Shown here piece after piece: positions 38,059-47,146 of a stretch of DNA of 64,000 nucleotides. Source of the DNA: Bacteroides mediterraneensis (GTDB lineage: Bacteria > Bacteroidota > Bacteroidia > Bacteroidales > Bacteroidaceae); NCBI RefSeq assembly GCF_900128455.1, contig NZ_LT635783.1, forward strand, positions 967,280-1,031,279, read 5' to 3'. Below the pieces are notes generated by a model. That model saw only the letters and a program-made list of their open reading frames with translations. It ran no database searches and was not told the DNA's origin. Position 1 is the first letter of the stretch; the number at the start of each line of letters is the position of its first letter. The translations under genes and the position numbers were made by a program.

Positions 38059-39230
38059 AAAAATTTGGATGGATATTGCTTGCGGGCCTGGCTTTTTCCG
38101 GCGGGCTACAGGCACAGAAAATAGAAGAGGTGCTGCAATCCGTGGAGCAGCACAATAAGGAACTTCAGGCCAGTGTGCATCGCATGGAAGCGGCCAAGAT
38201 GGAAGTGCAGACACGGAATAACCTGGAAGACCCCAGTGTGGAGTACAGTCCGTTTTATGCAAGCAATGTGGACGGCATGGCCAGTTCGGAACTGGTGGTG
38301 ACGCAGGGATTTGATTTCCCCACGCTGTATGCGGCACGCAACCGTTCCGGAAAATCGCAGAAAAACGTGCTGGACCGTCAGCAGCAGGTGCTCCGTCGCG
38401 ACATTCTGCTGCAAGCCAAGAACCTGTGTCTGGACCTGATTCGGCTGAACCAGGAACAGCAGTTGCTGGCCGAGCGGATGAAGAATGCCGATGCCCTGTT
38501 GGAGTTGTTCGAAAAACGCCTGAAAGAGGGGGATGCCAATGCCCTGGAAGTGAATAAAATCAAGATGGAACGCATGAAGGTGCAGACCGAAGTGGCTCAG
38601 AACAATGCCACACACCGTACGGCATTGCAGCAGTTGCTGGCCATGAACGGTAATATGCCATTGGAATTTGCGGAAACGGATTATCCGAAGGTTGAAGCTA
38701 TCCGGGATTATCAGACGTTGTATAACGAAGTGATGCAGTCGGATGTCGATTTGCAGGTGGCTGAGGCAACAGCTCAGGCCGCTTCGGAAGAAGTGAAGGT
38801 AAACAAGCAGAACTGGTTGCCGAAGCTGGAAGTGGGCTACCGGCGGAATACCTCGGTGGGAGAGAAGAGTAACGGTTTCCTGGTAGGAGGCAGTTTTCCT
38901 TTGTTTTCCAACCGTAAGAAACTGAAAATTGCGAAAGCCCAGGCGTTGAGTGCGAACTTGCAGCGCGACAATGCCCGCCTGCAGGTGGAAGCCAAGGTAC
39001 AGAGCCAGTTCAACGAGATGCAGCAGTTGCATGAGGCGATGCAGGCCTACGATGTGCCTTTGATGCACCACACCCTCCGTCTACTCTACGATGCCGTCAC
39101 GGCCGGCCAGTTGTCCATCATCGACTTTTATGTGGAGGCCGACAATGTATATGGCAACCTGCAAAGCTACATGACGCTGGAGAACCAGTACCAGAAGCTC
39201 ATGGCCGACATCTATAAAAACCGTTTGTAA
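38055..39230 (+). CDS. TolC-family outer-membrane efflux channel
   Basis: 391 residues. Signal peptide 1-21 (GLQAQ). Two long helical hairpin repeats of the OEP type, e.g. LDRQQQVLRRDILLQAKNL and VAEATAQAASEEVKVNKQNW, with NWLPKLEVGYRRNT as the typical strand entry. Together with the adaptor and pump it forms a tripartite metal exporter. The start overlaps the pump stop (ATGA). A strong terminator follows at 39251. Confidence 0.9.
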   Translation: MKKFGWILLAGLAFSGGLQAQKIEEVLQSVEQHNKELQASVHRMEAAKMEVQTRNNLEDPSVEYSPFYASNVDGMASSELVVTQGFDFPTLYAARNRSGKSQKNVLDRQQQVLRRDILLQAKNLCLDLIRLNQEQQLLAERMKNADALLELFEKRLKEGDANALEVNKIKMERMKVQTEVAQNNATHRTALQQLLAMNGNMPLEFAETDYPKVEAIRDYQTLYNEVMQSDVDLQVAEATAQAASEEVKVNKQNWLPKLEVGYRRNTSVGEKSNGFLVGGSFPLFSNRKKLKIAKAQALSANLQRDNARLQVEAKVQSQFNEMQQLHEAMQAYDVPLMHHTLRLLYDAVTAGQLSIIDFYVEADNVYGNLQSYMTLENQYQKLMADIYKNRL

Positions 39231-39250
39231 ATCAACTGTGGTAAAAAAGC

Positions 39251-39282
39251 AAAACCGCCCCTGCGAAGAGGCGGTTTTTTTT
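39251..39282 (+). terminator. Terminator of the metal efflux operon
   Basis: AAAACCGCC pairs with GGCGGTTTT around CCTGCGAAGA, with eight T's at the end. Confidence 0.93.
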
Positions 39283-39287
39283 CGATG

Positions 39288-39388
39288 TTTTTTACGTTTC
39301 CCGTGGCCGAAACGTAGGTTTTCCGCCCGAGAAACATACGTTTCCGCAGTGGGAAACGTACGTTTTTCCCGAGGGAAACGTAAAAAAG
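39288..39388. repeat. Phased AAACGT array 1
   Basis: AAACG-type boxes start at 39310, 39332, 39354 and 39376, exactly 22 bp apart, with a reversed TTTTTTACGTTT box at 39288, also in phase. Spacers are CG-rich and 8-10 bp. The outer arms TTTTTTACGTTTCCC (39288-39302) and GGGAAACGTAAAAAA (39373-39387) are perfect inverted repeats. It lies between two convergent operons. Confidence 0.75.
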
Positions 39389-39396
39389 ACTCCAGT

Positions 39397-39431
39397 GTTT
39401 CAGGGAAAAGCGGCTGGCCTTTCCCTGAAAC
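39397..39431. terminator. Perfect 12-bp hairpin after katA
   Basis: GTTTCAGGGAAA (39397-39408) with TTTCCCTGAAAC (39420-39431), loop AGCGGCTGGCC. It sits 15 bp after the katA stop on the minus strand; a T-rich stretch follows only after about 10 nt, so terminator activity is likely but not textbook. Confidence 0.6.
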
Positions 39432-39445
39432 AGCCGGGAAATACC

Positions 39446-40900
39446 TTAAATTCTGTCCAACGGAATGTGAAGGGCCTGGGCCACTCCCTTGCCGTAGTTT
39501 TCATCCGCCTGCATGCAGTTCCGGATGTGGCGGAGCTTGATTTCTTCCGGAATGTCTCCCATGGCTCTGGCCGTATTCTCAAAGAGCACCTGTTGCTGGG
39601 CAGGTGTCATCAGGCGGAACAGGGCACGAGGCTGAGAATAGTAGTCTGCGTCATCTTCCCGGTAATCCCACTGATAAGCCGCGCCGTCCAGTTCCAGAGG
39701 CGGTTCCTTGTATTCGCCCTGCTGCTGCCATTCTCCGTAGCTGTTGGGTTCATAGCCCAAGGTCGAACCGTGGTTGCCGTCCACGCGCATCTGTCCGTCG
39801 CGGTGGTACATGTTCAGGAAAGGACAACGGCTCCGGTTGACCGGAATCTGGTGGTGGTTGACGCCCAGACGGTAACGCTGCGTGTCACCGTAAGAGAAGA
39901 GACGGCCCTGCAGCATGCGGTCGGGTGAGAAACTGATACCCGGCACCACGTTGGCCGGATTGAAAGCCGCCTGTTCCACGTCGGCGAAATAATTCTCCGG
40001 GTTGCGGTTCAGTTCGAGCACCCCCACCTCTATCAGCGGATATTCCTTTTGCGACCAGACTTTGGTCAGGTCGAAGGGGTTGAACGGACACGCTTTGGCC
40101 TGTTCTTCCGTCATCAGCTGGATGTACATCGTCCATTTCGGGAAGTCGCCTTTTTCAATGCTTTCGTAGAGGTCGCGCTGGTGGCTTTCCCGGTCTTTCG
40201 CGATAATCGCTTCCGCTTCCGCATCGGTCAGGTTACGGATGCCCTGCTGGGTGTGCAGGTGGAATTTGACCCACGTACGTTTCCCTTCCGCATTGATCAG
40301 GGAGAACGTGTGGCTGCCATAGCCGTGCATGTGGCGGTACGAAGCCGGAATACCGCGGTCGCTCATGGTGATGGTCACCTGGTGCAGGGCTTCGGGCAGC
40401 GAAGTCCAGAAGTCCCAGTTGTTGCGCGGGCTGCGCATGTTTGTACGCGGGTCCCGTTTCACCGCATGGTTCAAGTCGGGGAATTTCAGCGGGTCGCGCA
40501 GGAAGAACACCGGCGTGTTGTTTCCCACCAAGTCCCAGTTGCCTTCTTCGGTATAGAATTTGATGGCGAAGCCACGGATGTCACGTTCCGCATCTGCCGC
40601 CCCACGTTCACCGGCCACCGTAGAAAAGCGGACAAACAGTTCCGTTTCCTTTCCTACTTGTGAAAAGATGGCCGCCTTGGTGTAGGCCGTGATATCGTGC
40701 GTGACCGTAAATTTTCCAAACGCTCCCGAGCCTTTGGCGTGCATGCGCCGTTCGGGAATCACTTCGCGGTCAAAATGTGCCAGTTTTTCGAGAAACCACA
40801 CATCCTGTAAAAGCATCGGGCCTCTTCGTCCTGCGGTAGCCACATTCTGGTTGTCGGCTACGGGTGCGCCTGAGGCACTGGTAAGTTTCTTTTTTTCCAT
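39446..40900 (-). CDS. katA: Haem catalase, clade III-like small subunit
   Basis: 484 residues from MEKKKLTS; a Met two codons earlier is possible. Breaks down hydrogen peroxide. Catalytic His lies in [13 protein letters not shown] (about 50-62) and Asn in [11 protein letters not shown]. The haem-ligand Tyr segment is [14 protein letters not shown] near 335. Compared with large-subunit catalases it lacks the extra C-terminal flavodoxin-like domain. It lies 41 bp downstream of the flavodoxin-like gene and may share its transcript. Confidence 0.96.
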   Translation of the reverse strand: MEKKKLTSASGAPVADNQNVATAGRRGPMLLQDVWFLEKLAHFDREVIPERRMHAKGSGAFGKFTVTHDITAYTKAAIFSQVGKETELFVRFSTVAGERGAADAERDIRGFAIKFYTEEGNWDLVGNNTPVFFLRDPLKFPDLNHAVKRDPRTNMRSPRNNWDFWTSLPEALHQVTITMSDRGIPASYRHMHGYGSHTFSLINAEGKRTWVKFHLHTQQGIRNLTDAEAEAIIAKDRESHQRDLYESIEKGDFPKWTMYIQLMTEEQAKACPFNPFDLTKVWSQKEYPLIEVGVLELNRNPENYFADVEQAAFNPANVVPGISFSPDRMLQGRLFSYGDTQRYRLGVNHHQIPVNRSRCPFLNMYHRDGQMRVDGNHGSTLGYEPNSYGEWQQQGEYKEPPLELDGAAYQWDYREDDADYYSQPRALFRLMTPAQQQVLFENTARAMGDIPEEIKLRHIRNCMQADENYGKGVAQALHIPLDRI

Positions 40901-40940
40901 AAGCATTACATTAGTGATTTAATAATAGATTAAGAAGGAG

Positions 40941-41363
40941 TTATACGGTGATGAACCGGTCCAGGATTTGTTTGTCTGAGTCGGTCAGCAAGCCGTTTTT
41001 GGATTGCAGGAAAGGTACAGAGGCTTTCCGGGAAATACGCAAGGTTTTCTTCATGTTCCGGAGCATGCTTCCTGTCCTGAATTTATACGTAGTGAAAAGC
41101 AGCGTGCGATGAGAAGGCACTTGTCCTGCCATTCGTCGGCTGCAGGCTTTCCATTGCCGGTGCGGGTGCTGTCCGACGACGAAACAGCCGCAGGTCCAGC
41201 ATCCCGACAGCAGGAAATCCGTTTCTGCCAGCTTCTGAGGGTCGAAATCGGAAATCGCACACAGGCTGACATGCAGCCCTTTCGACCAGAGATACATTGC
41301 AATCTCTCTGGCGAAAAAGGCTGTCTTTCCTTTGTGGCTATAATACAGCACAGTTGCCTTCAT
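40941..41363 (-). CDS. Flavodoxin-like protein
   Basis: 140 residues. The N terminus ATVLYYSHKGKTAFFAREIA is the flavodoxin FMN-phosphate loop (YYSHKGKT in place of the usual T/SxTGNT). It then has DFLLSGCWTCGCFVVGQHP and LLFTTYKFRTGSM as the later FMN loops. Two Cys in CWTCGC could be redox active, which is inference. Its start lies 26 bp inside the upstream propeller gene, and katA follows, suggesting a peroxide-stress operon. Confidence 0.8.
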   Translation of the reverse strand: MKATVLYYSHKGKTAFFAREIAMYLWSKGLHVSLCAISDFDPQKLAETDFLLSGCWTCGCFVVGQHPHRQWKACSRRMAGQVPSHRTLLFTTYKFRTGSMLRNMKKTLRISRKASVPFLQSKNGLLTDSDKQILDRFITV

Positions 41364-42246
41364 GGGATTTGCAGCAACAAGATTCCTTTACAACCACTAC
41401 CCGGCTGTTAGGCAGGTCGGGAATGTAGATAAAGCCGTCTTTTGCGGTGATGTCGGCCGGGCCAATCAGCGGCTGTTCCAGTTTCAAAGGCAGAGGAGAC
41501 ATCTTTCCGCTGGCCAGGTCGATGCGGCTCAGTTGGGCCGGTGTCCAGTTGGTGACAATCAGCGATTTTCCATCGGAAGAGAAAGCGATGCCGTCGTATT
41601 GTCCGGTCACTTCCGTCAGTTTGCGGGCCACGGGCTGCTTCAGGTTGTCGATGCGGTAAATCACGTTGGCTTCCTTGGTCACTCCGTCGGCCGGATAAGA
41701 AGCCACATACATCATTCCGTCACGTACGAGCAGTCCGTTCGGTCCGCTGATTTGCAGCCATTCTTCAGGCTGTCCCGGCTGGGCCGGATTGCTGATGTCC
41801 AGGCGGAAAATACGGTCGGTGTTGGTCACTGAAGCATACAGATAGTTTCCGTCGGCTGCCAGGTCGTTGACAAACAGGTTGCCTTCGGGCAGGGAAATGA
41901 CTTTCGGCTTTTCCGCCTTGTCGGTCAGGTGATACACCACAATCTTGTTCACATCACATACATACAGGTAGTCCTGACGGATGAACATTCCTTTGGGAGC
42001 CGACAGATTGCCGTCGGCCGGAACCATGACCTGGGTCTTTCCGTCCTTATAAAATGCGATGTATCCTTTTCCTTCCGTGTTCAGCGGATTCAGTTCTGCG
42101 GTACCGAAGTTGGCCACCAGGATACCTCCCTGATACGGATACGTACTTTCACAATAACGAAGTCCTTCGTTTACTACTCCTTTTACGGTTTGTGCCGACA
42201 AACTTATCGACAAGCAAACAAACATTGCACTGAGAATCTTTTTCAT
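41338..42246 (-). CDS. Exported beta-propeller protein (SMP-30-like)
   Basis: 302 residues from MKKILSAMF; a short upstream extension in frame is not favoured. Signal peptide 1-18 (SLSAQ). The mature part has repeated blade-like strands (LVANFGTAELNPL, LYVCDVNKIVVYHL, LYASVTNTDRIFRLD, IYRIDNLKQPV, LIVTNWTPAQLSRID), typical of an SMP-30/gluconolactonase or NHL-like propeller. The C terminus CCCKSHEGNC is odd: four Cys in a ten-residue tail. Substrate or partner unknown. First gene of the presumed operon with the flavodoxin and katA. Confidence 0.78.
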   Translation of the reverse strand: MKKILSAMFVCLSISLSAQTVKGVVNEGLRYCESTYPYQGGILVANFGTAELNPLNTEGKGYIAFYKDGKTQVMVPADGNLSAPKGMFIRQDYLYVCDVNKIVVYHLTDKAEKPKVISLPEGNLFVNDLAADGNYLYASVTNTDRIFRLDISNPAQPGQPEEWLQISGPNGLLVRDGMMYVASYPADGVTKEANVIYRIDNLKQPVARKLTEVTGQYDGIAFSSDGKSLIVTNWTPAQLSRIDLASGKMSPLPLKLEQPLIGPADITAKDGFIYIPDLPNSRVVVVKESCCCKSHEGNCAVL

Positions 42247-42267
42247 CTTTTTACGTTTATTTTTTGA

Positions 42268-42303
42268 CAAAGTTAAATGCGAACCAAATATTTTCTATAT
42301 TTG
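42268..42303. promoter_or_regulatory. Divergent promoters with a dyad operator
   Basis: CAAATAT-TTTCT-ATATTTG (42285-42303) is a perfect 7-bp dyad. Its right arm forms part of the plus-strand -7 box TATATTTG (42296-42303) of the LysR gene. On the minus strand TAACTTTG (42268-42275 complement) is the -7 of the propeller operon. A T-N11-A centre suits a LysR protein, so autoregulation by promoter occlusion is likely. Confidence 0.6.
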
Positions 42304-42349
42304 TAGCACTCATTTTTCCGATAACATTCATAGGCAGAAACGATAAGAA

Positions 42350-43240
42350 ATGGAACTTCGTCAGTTGAAATATTTTAAAGCGGCCTGCGAATTGCAGAAT
42401 TTTTCGGAGGCGGCACGTGCGTTGTTTATCTCGCAGAGTACACTTTCCCAGCAGATTAAGCAGCTGGAAGATGAATTGGACGTCTTGCTTTTCGACCGCA
42501 TCGGGAAGCGGGTAGTCCCTACGGAAGCCGGACTGGCTTTTTTGCCTTATGCGGCAAAGGCCCTTTACGATGCGGAAGACGGGAAACAGATTATCCGCGA
42601 CTTGAAAGGGATAGAGACGGGGGTGCTTCACATCGGGGTGACTTATAGCATGAGTCCCTTGCTGATTGCTGCATTGGGCCGCTTCACGAAAACCTATCCG
42701 AAGGTCAAGGTCGATATCAGTTTCGCCACCTCGGAAGAACTGTTGGAAGAGCTGGAGGCCAACCACCTGGACTTTGTATTGTCTTTCAAGCCGGAAGGCA
42801 CGTCGGAAGGGTTTGAAACCCTGTCGTTGTTCTCTTCCCGGCTCCGCTTCATCGTGCATCGCTCGCATCCGTTGGCCGGACTTTCTTCCATTACCCTGAA
42901 ACGTCTTTCCGAAACTCCGCTGGTGCTGCCGGGGCAAGGTTTTGCCACCCGGAAAAAGGTGGACGAACTTTGCCGGACCCATCGGCTGGAACTGACGGTG
43001 GGCGTGGAAATGAACGACGTACATACCATTATCCATACGTTGCGTGCGGGCTATTGGGCTACTATCCTGACGCAGGCTGCCGTGCGGGGAGAGGAAGATT
43101 TGGTGCAGATTCCTATCTTGTGTGCCGACAAGCTGACCTCGGAAGGTTGTCTGTTCTGGGCGCAGGGAAACTACCGGAAAAAGTCGGCGCTGGCATTCGC
43201 CGATTTTTTGCAGAAGACGGTCGGAAACGGGGGAGAATGA
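42350..43240 (+). CDS. LysR-type transcriptional regulator
   Basis: 296 residues. N-terminal winged helix-turn-helix MELRQLKYFKAACELQNFSE with QSTLSQQIKQLEDELDVLLFDR, then a linker helix and a periplasmic-binding-fold sensor domain (about 90-290). The sensor domain contains Cys258 and Cys267 with eight residues between them. That is the same gap as the OxyR redox pair, but at a different place in the fold, so a redox role is only a possibility. It is divergent from the propeller-flavodoxin-katA genes and is the obvious candidate for their regulator. Confidence 0.9.
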   Translation: MELRQLKYFKAACELQNFSEAARALFISQSTLSQQIKQLEDELDVLLFDRIGKRVVPTEAGLAFLPYAAKALYDAEDGKQIIRDLKGIETGVLHIGVTYSMSPLLIAALGRFTKTYPKVKVDISFATSEELLEELEANHLDFVLSFKPEGTSEGFETLSLFSSRLRFIVHRSHPLAGLSSITLKRLSETPLVLPGQGFATRKKVDELCRTHRLELTVGVEMNDVHTIIHTLRAGYWATILTQAAVRGEEDLVQIPILCADKLTSEGCLFWAQGNYRKKSALAFADFLQKTVGNGGE

Positions 43241-43369
43241 GATTGGCCGGAGGATGCCGGCGGGTTTAAAAAATGATAAGGGCAAAAAAAGATGGACGGC
43301 TCTTCCCCGTAATCCGTGCCGAATTATTAACTTTGCCCTTTGATAGAAAATAAACAGAAACACAGCAAT

Positions 43370-44293
43370 ATGCCATTAAATTTACCCGATAAACTGCCTG
43401 CAATCGAGTTGTTGAAGCAAGAGAATATTTTCGTGATAGACAATTCGCGGGCCAGCTCGCAGGACATCCGTCCGTTGAAGATTGTCGTACTCAACCTTAT
43501 GCCGCTTAAAATAACGACAGAAACCGACTTGATTCGTTTGCTGTCCAACTCTCCTCTACAGATTGAGGTGAGCCTGATGAAGCTGAAAAGCCATACTTCA
43601 AAGAATACGCCGGTGGAGCACATGAAAGCGTTCTATCGTGATTTTGAACTGATGAGAAATGAAAAGTTCGACGGAATGATTATTACCGGAGCCCCGGTGG
43701 AACACCTGGATTTTGAAGATGTCAACTACTGGGACGAGGTGACGGATATTTTCGAATGGACCCGTACCCATGTCACCTCCACGTTCTATATCTGCTGGGC
43801 GGCACAGGCCGGCTTGTATTATCATTACGGCATCCCGAAGTATCCGTTGGACAAGAAGATGTTCGGTATCTTTGAACACCACATCTGCAAGGGCTTCGAG
43901 CATCTGCCCATCTTCCGTGGATTCGACGACGTGTTCTATGTGCCTCATAGCCGTCACACCGAAGTCCGCCGGGAAGACATTGAAAAATGCAAGGACCTGC
44001 AGATTATTTCCGAGTCGCCCGAGTCGGGTGTACACATCGTGATGGCCCGCGGCGGACGTGAGTTTTTCGTGACCGGCCATTCGGAATATTCTCCTTATAC
44101 GCTGGATACGGAATACCGCCGTGACCTGGGCAAAGGCCTGCCCATTGAAATGCCACGCAATTACTACCGTGACAACGATCCGGAAAAAGGACCGCTGGTG
44201 CGCTGGCGGAGCGTGGCCAACCTGTTGTTCTCCAACTGGATGAACTATTATGTGTACCAAGAAACTCCTTACGATATCAACCAGATAAAATAA
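43370..44293 (+). CDS. metA: Homoserine O-acyltransferase MetA
   Basis: 307 residues from MPLNLPDK. Activates homoserine in methionine synthesis. The nucleophile is Cys142 (YICWAAQ), with His and Glu in [14 protein letters not shown]. Residue 111 is Glu (TGAPVE), which in this family goes with acetyl-CoA use; Gly there (E. coli) gives succinyl-CoA use. The product is therefore predicted to be O-acetylhomoserine despite the common annotation as succinyltransferase. A -7 box TAACTTTG (43328-43335) precedes it. metH lies 18 kb away. Confidence 0.94.
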   Translation: MPLNLPDKLPAIELLKQENIFVIDNSRASSQDIRPLKIVVLNLMPLKITTETDLIRLLSNSPLQIEVSLMKLKSHTSKNTPVEHMKAFYRDFELMRNEKFDGMIITGAPVEHLDFEDVNYWDEVTDIFEWTRTHVTSTFYICWAAQAGLYYHYGIPKYPLDKKMFGIFEHHICKGFEHLPIFRGFDDVFYVPHSRHTEVRREDIEKCKDLQIISESPESGVHIVMARGGREFFVTGHSEYSPYTLDTEYRRDLGKGLPIEMPRNYYRDNDPEKGPLVRWRSVANLLFSNWMNYYVYQETPYDINQIK

Positions 44294-44295
44294 GA

Positions 44296-46137
44296 ATGAT
44301 CAGACAACGTCCTATCGAACTGCTTGCCCCGGCCAAGAACCTGGAGTGCGGCATGGAAGCTATCAACCACGGGGCCGATGCGGTATATATCGGTGCCCCG
44401 CGTTTCGGCGCACGTGCCGCTGCCGGCAACTCATTGGAAGACATTGAGGCCTTGGTGCGTTATGCCCATTTGTATCGCGTACGCATTTACGTGACTGTCA
44501 ATACCATCCTGAAGGAAGAGGAACTGGCAGATACCGAGAAAATGATTTGGGATTTGTACCGGGTGGGGGTGGATGCCCTCATCGTGCAGGACATGGGAAT
44601 CACCCGCCTGAATCTGCCCCCGATTCCGCTGCATGCCAGTACGCAGATGGACAACCGCACGCCGCAGAAAGTGAAATTTCTGGCCGAGGCCGGTTTCCGT
44701 CAAGTAGTATTAGCCCGTGAGCTGACGCTGGACGAGATTGCAAAGATTCATGCCGCCTGTCCGGATACGCCGCTGGAGGTATTCGTACACGGCGCCTTGT
44801 GCGTGAGCTACAGCGGACAGTGCTACGTGAGCCAGGCATGTTTCGGTCGCAGTGCCAACCGCGGAGAGTGTGCGCAGTTCTGCCGCCTGAGCTTCGACAT
44901 GGTGGATGCAGACGGGAAAACGATTGCCCGCGGCAAGCACCTGCTTTCGCTGAAAGACATGAACCAGAGCGACAACCTGGAGGCCTTGCTGGATGCGGGC
45001 GCCTCTTCGCTGAAGATTGAGGGACGCTTGAAGGACGTGGCCTACGTGAAGAACGTGACCGCCTATTACCGTCAGAAGCTGGATGCTATCCTGAAGCGCC
45101 GGAAAGAATACGTGCGGGCTTCGTCCGGTACCGTCCGTCTGGCTTTCCGTCCGCAGCTGGACAAGAGTTTCAGTCGGGGATTTACCGATTATTTCCTGCA
45201 CGGACGTACACCGGATATTTTCTCTTTCCATACGCCGAAGTCGTTGGGCGAGGAGATGGGCGTGGTGAAAGAAGTGCGCGGCAACTATTTCACGGTGGCC
45301 GGAGTGAAACCTTTCAGCAACGGCGACGGGCTCTGCTATTTGGACGAGCAAGGCAAGCTGCACGGTTTCCGGGTAAACCGGGTGGAGAACAACAAACTCT
45401 ATCCGCAGGAGATGCCCCGTCTGCGTCCGAAGACCAAAATCTACCGTAACTTCGACCAGGAGTTTGAGCGGGTGATGCAGAAAAAATCAGCCGAACGTAA
45501 GATAGCCGTATCCATGCTGTTCGAAGAGAACAACTTCGGATTTACCCTGACCCTGACCGATGAAGACGATAACTGCATCAGCGTGACGCTGCCGGCAGAA
45601 AAGACACTGGCACGTACCCCTCAGGCTGAGAACCTGAAGAACCAGTTGGGCAAGCTGGGCAACACCCCGTTTGAGCTGGAGAAACTGGACATCTCCTTGT
45701 CGGCAGACTGGTTTGTACCTTCTTCTGCCTTGGCCGATTTGCGCCGGAATGCGGTGGAAAAGCTGCTGGAAGCCCGCCGCATCAATTATCCGCAGGAAAG
45801 GGTACGCTTCCCAAAAACCACGCATGCGTTTATCGTGGGCGACCTGACCTACCTGGGCAATGTGATGAATACGAAGGCACAGGCCTTCTATCACGACCAC
45901 GGGGTGAAGCGCATCGAGCCTGCTTTTGAGAAAGAACCACGGACCGATGCTGTGCTGATGTTCTGCAAGCATTGCCTGCGCTACAGCATGGGCTGGTGTC
46001 CGGTACATCATAAGGTGAAATCGCCCTACAAGGAACCTTATTACTTGGTAAGTACGGACGGACGGCGATTCCGTCTGGATTTCGACTGTAAAGTCTGCCA
46101 GATGAAAGTGTCATTGGATAATCAGAAGTCAGAATGA
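44296..46137 (+). CDS. U32 family protein (RlhA-like rRNA hydroxylation)
   Basis: 613 residues. N-terminal TIM-barrel-like U32 domain starting RPIELLAPAKNLECGMEAI, with YIGAPRFGARAAAGN and LHASTQMDN. A cysteine set in GQCYVSQACFGRSANRGEC, plus the next FCR, fits an iron-sulfur site. A C-terminal domain of the long U32 type contains further Cys (FCKHCLRYSMGWC, DCKVCQM). The related E. coli protein RlhA takes part in 23S rRNA C2501 hydroxylation; the older peptidase label is doubtful. It follows metA by 2 bp and overlaps the next gene by ATGA. Confidence 0.85.
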   Translation: MIRQRPIELLAPAKNLECGMEAINHGADAVYIGAPRFGARAAAGNSLEDIEALVRYAHLYRVRIYVTVNTILKEEELADTEKMIWDLYRVGVDALIVQDMGITRLNLPPIPLHASTQMDNRTPQKVKFLAEAGFRQVVLARELTLDEIAKIHAACPDTPLEVFVHGALCVSYSGQCYVSQACFGRSANRGECAQFCRLSFDMVDADGKTIARGKHLLSLKDMNQSDNLEALLDAGASSLKIEGRLKDVAYVKNVTAYYRQKLDAILKRRKEYVRASSGTVRLAFRPQLDKSFSRGFTDYFLHGRTPDIFSFHTPKSLGEEMGVVKEVRGNYFTVAGVKPFSNGDGLCYLDEQGKLHGFRVNRVENNKLYPQEMPRLRPKTKIYRNFDQEFERVMQKKSAERKIAVSMLFEENNFGFTLTLTDEDDNCISVTLPAEKTLARTPQAENLKNQLGKLGNTPFELEKLDISLSADWFVPSSALADLRRNAVEKLLEARRINYPQERVRFPKTTHAFIVGDLTYLGNVMNTKAQAFYHDHGVKRIEPAFEKEPRTDAVLMFCKHCLRYSMGWCPVHHKVKSPYKEPYYLVSTDGRRFRLDFDCKVCQMKVSLDNQKSE

Positions 46138-47090
46138 AATACGCGGGATATATTCTAGGGGTGATTTGTTTGTTGTTGTGCGTGACGGCCTGCCATTACC
46201 GCACTTCCTTGTCTTCCACAGGAGAAAGAAATCCGAACGATTCGGTGGTGAAGGTGGTTAGGGAACGTCCGTATGCTTTGAACAGCAATTTCCGGGTCAC
46301 GGCCGACACGCTTTGGCTTCATCAGCTCCCGTTGCTCGATTCCATTCCGGTGAAGGAGGGCGATGAACTGGTGGTAGCCGAGATTACCGCCCGTAAAGAA
46401 ATGGAAGGCGACTCGGTGTGGGTGAAAGTGGCCCGCGACCAGGAAACCATCGGATGGGTTCCCGAGCGCCAGTTGCTGTCGCACATCGTCCCCGTAGACC
46501 CTATCTCCCGTTGCATCCACTTGTTCAGCAACTCCCATGCCCTGCCGTTCTTTCTGGTGCTGGCCGTGTTCTTCCTCTGCTTTGTGTACCGTGCCCTGCG
46601 GCGCAAGCAGATTAAGCTCATCTGGCTGAACGACATCGACAGTGTGTTTCCCATTACCCTGTCGTGGTTGATGGCCGCGGCAGCCACGTTGTATAACAGC
46701 ATGCAGCATTTCGTGCCGGAAACCTGGGAGCGGTATTATTATGACCCTTCACTGAATCCCTTCGACCTGCCTTTCGTATTGGGACTGTTTGTACTCAGCG
46801 TGTTCCTTATCTTGTTGCTGGGGGTGGCCTTGTTGGACGACCTGTTTCATCAGACCGCGATGGAAGTGGCCTTTTTCTATCTGCTGGGGCTGGCTTCCTG
46901 CTGCATTTTCTTGTATATCTTTTTCACCTACTTGTGGGTGTATCTGGCCTATCTGGCATTCATCGCCTATTCCGTGTGGTGCGTCAGGCGCTTGCGCAAG
47001 GCCAACAGCTATCCCTACGCCTGTGGAGCCTGCGGTGCCAAGATGAGGTCGAAAGGCATTTGTCCGCACTGTGGCGCCTTGAATGAGTAA
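46134..47090 (+). CDS. Membrane protein with SH3-like and zinc-ribbon domains
   Basis: 318 residues. N-terminal lipobox-like VTAC (Cys20) or signal anchor. Residues about 45-115 look like an SH3-type fold (EGDELVVAEITARKEMEGDS, then VWVKVARDQETIGWVPERQL). Four or five transmembrane helices span about 135-285. The C terminus carries a rubredoxin-like zinc ribbon, CGACGAKMRSKGICPHCG. This combination is not one I can name. It overlaps the U32 gene start-to-stop (ATGA), so the two are translationally coupled. Confidence 0.78.
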   Translation: MKYAGYILGVICLLLCVTACHYRTSLSSTGERNPNDSVVKVVRERPYALNSNFRVTADTLWLHQLPLLDSIPVKEGDELVVAEITARKEMEGDSVWVKVARDQETIGWVPERQLLSHIVPVDPISRCIHLFSNSHALPFFLVLAVFFLCFVYRALRRKQIKLIWLNDIDSVFPITLSWLMAAAATLYNSMQHFVPETWERYYYDPSLNPFDLPFVLGLFVLSVFLILLLGVALLDDLFHQTAMEVAFFYLLGLASCCIFLYIFFTYLWVYLAYLAFIAYSVWCVRRLRKANSYPYACGACGAKMRSKGICPHCGALNE

Positions 47091-47146
47091 TAATCCGCAT
47101 AATTTTGTAATTTTGCACCTTTCAAAAATTTAAAACCCTACATAAT

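Noticed and set aside
42350..43240. LysR regulator as OxyR because of a Cys-X8-Cys pair and nearby catalase
   Set aside because: The pair is at 258/267, not in the OxyR position (199/208), and the rest of the protein does not look like OxyR; kept only as LysR-type.
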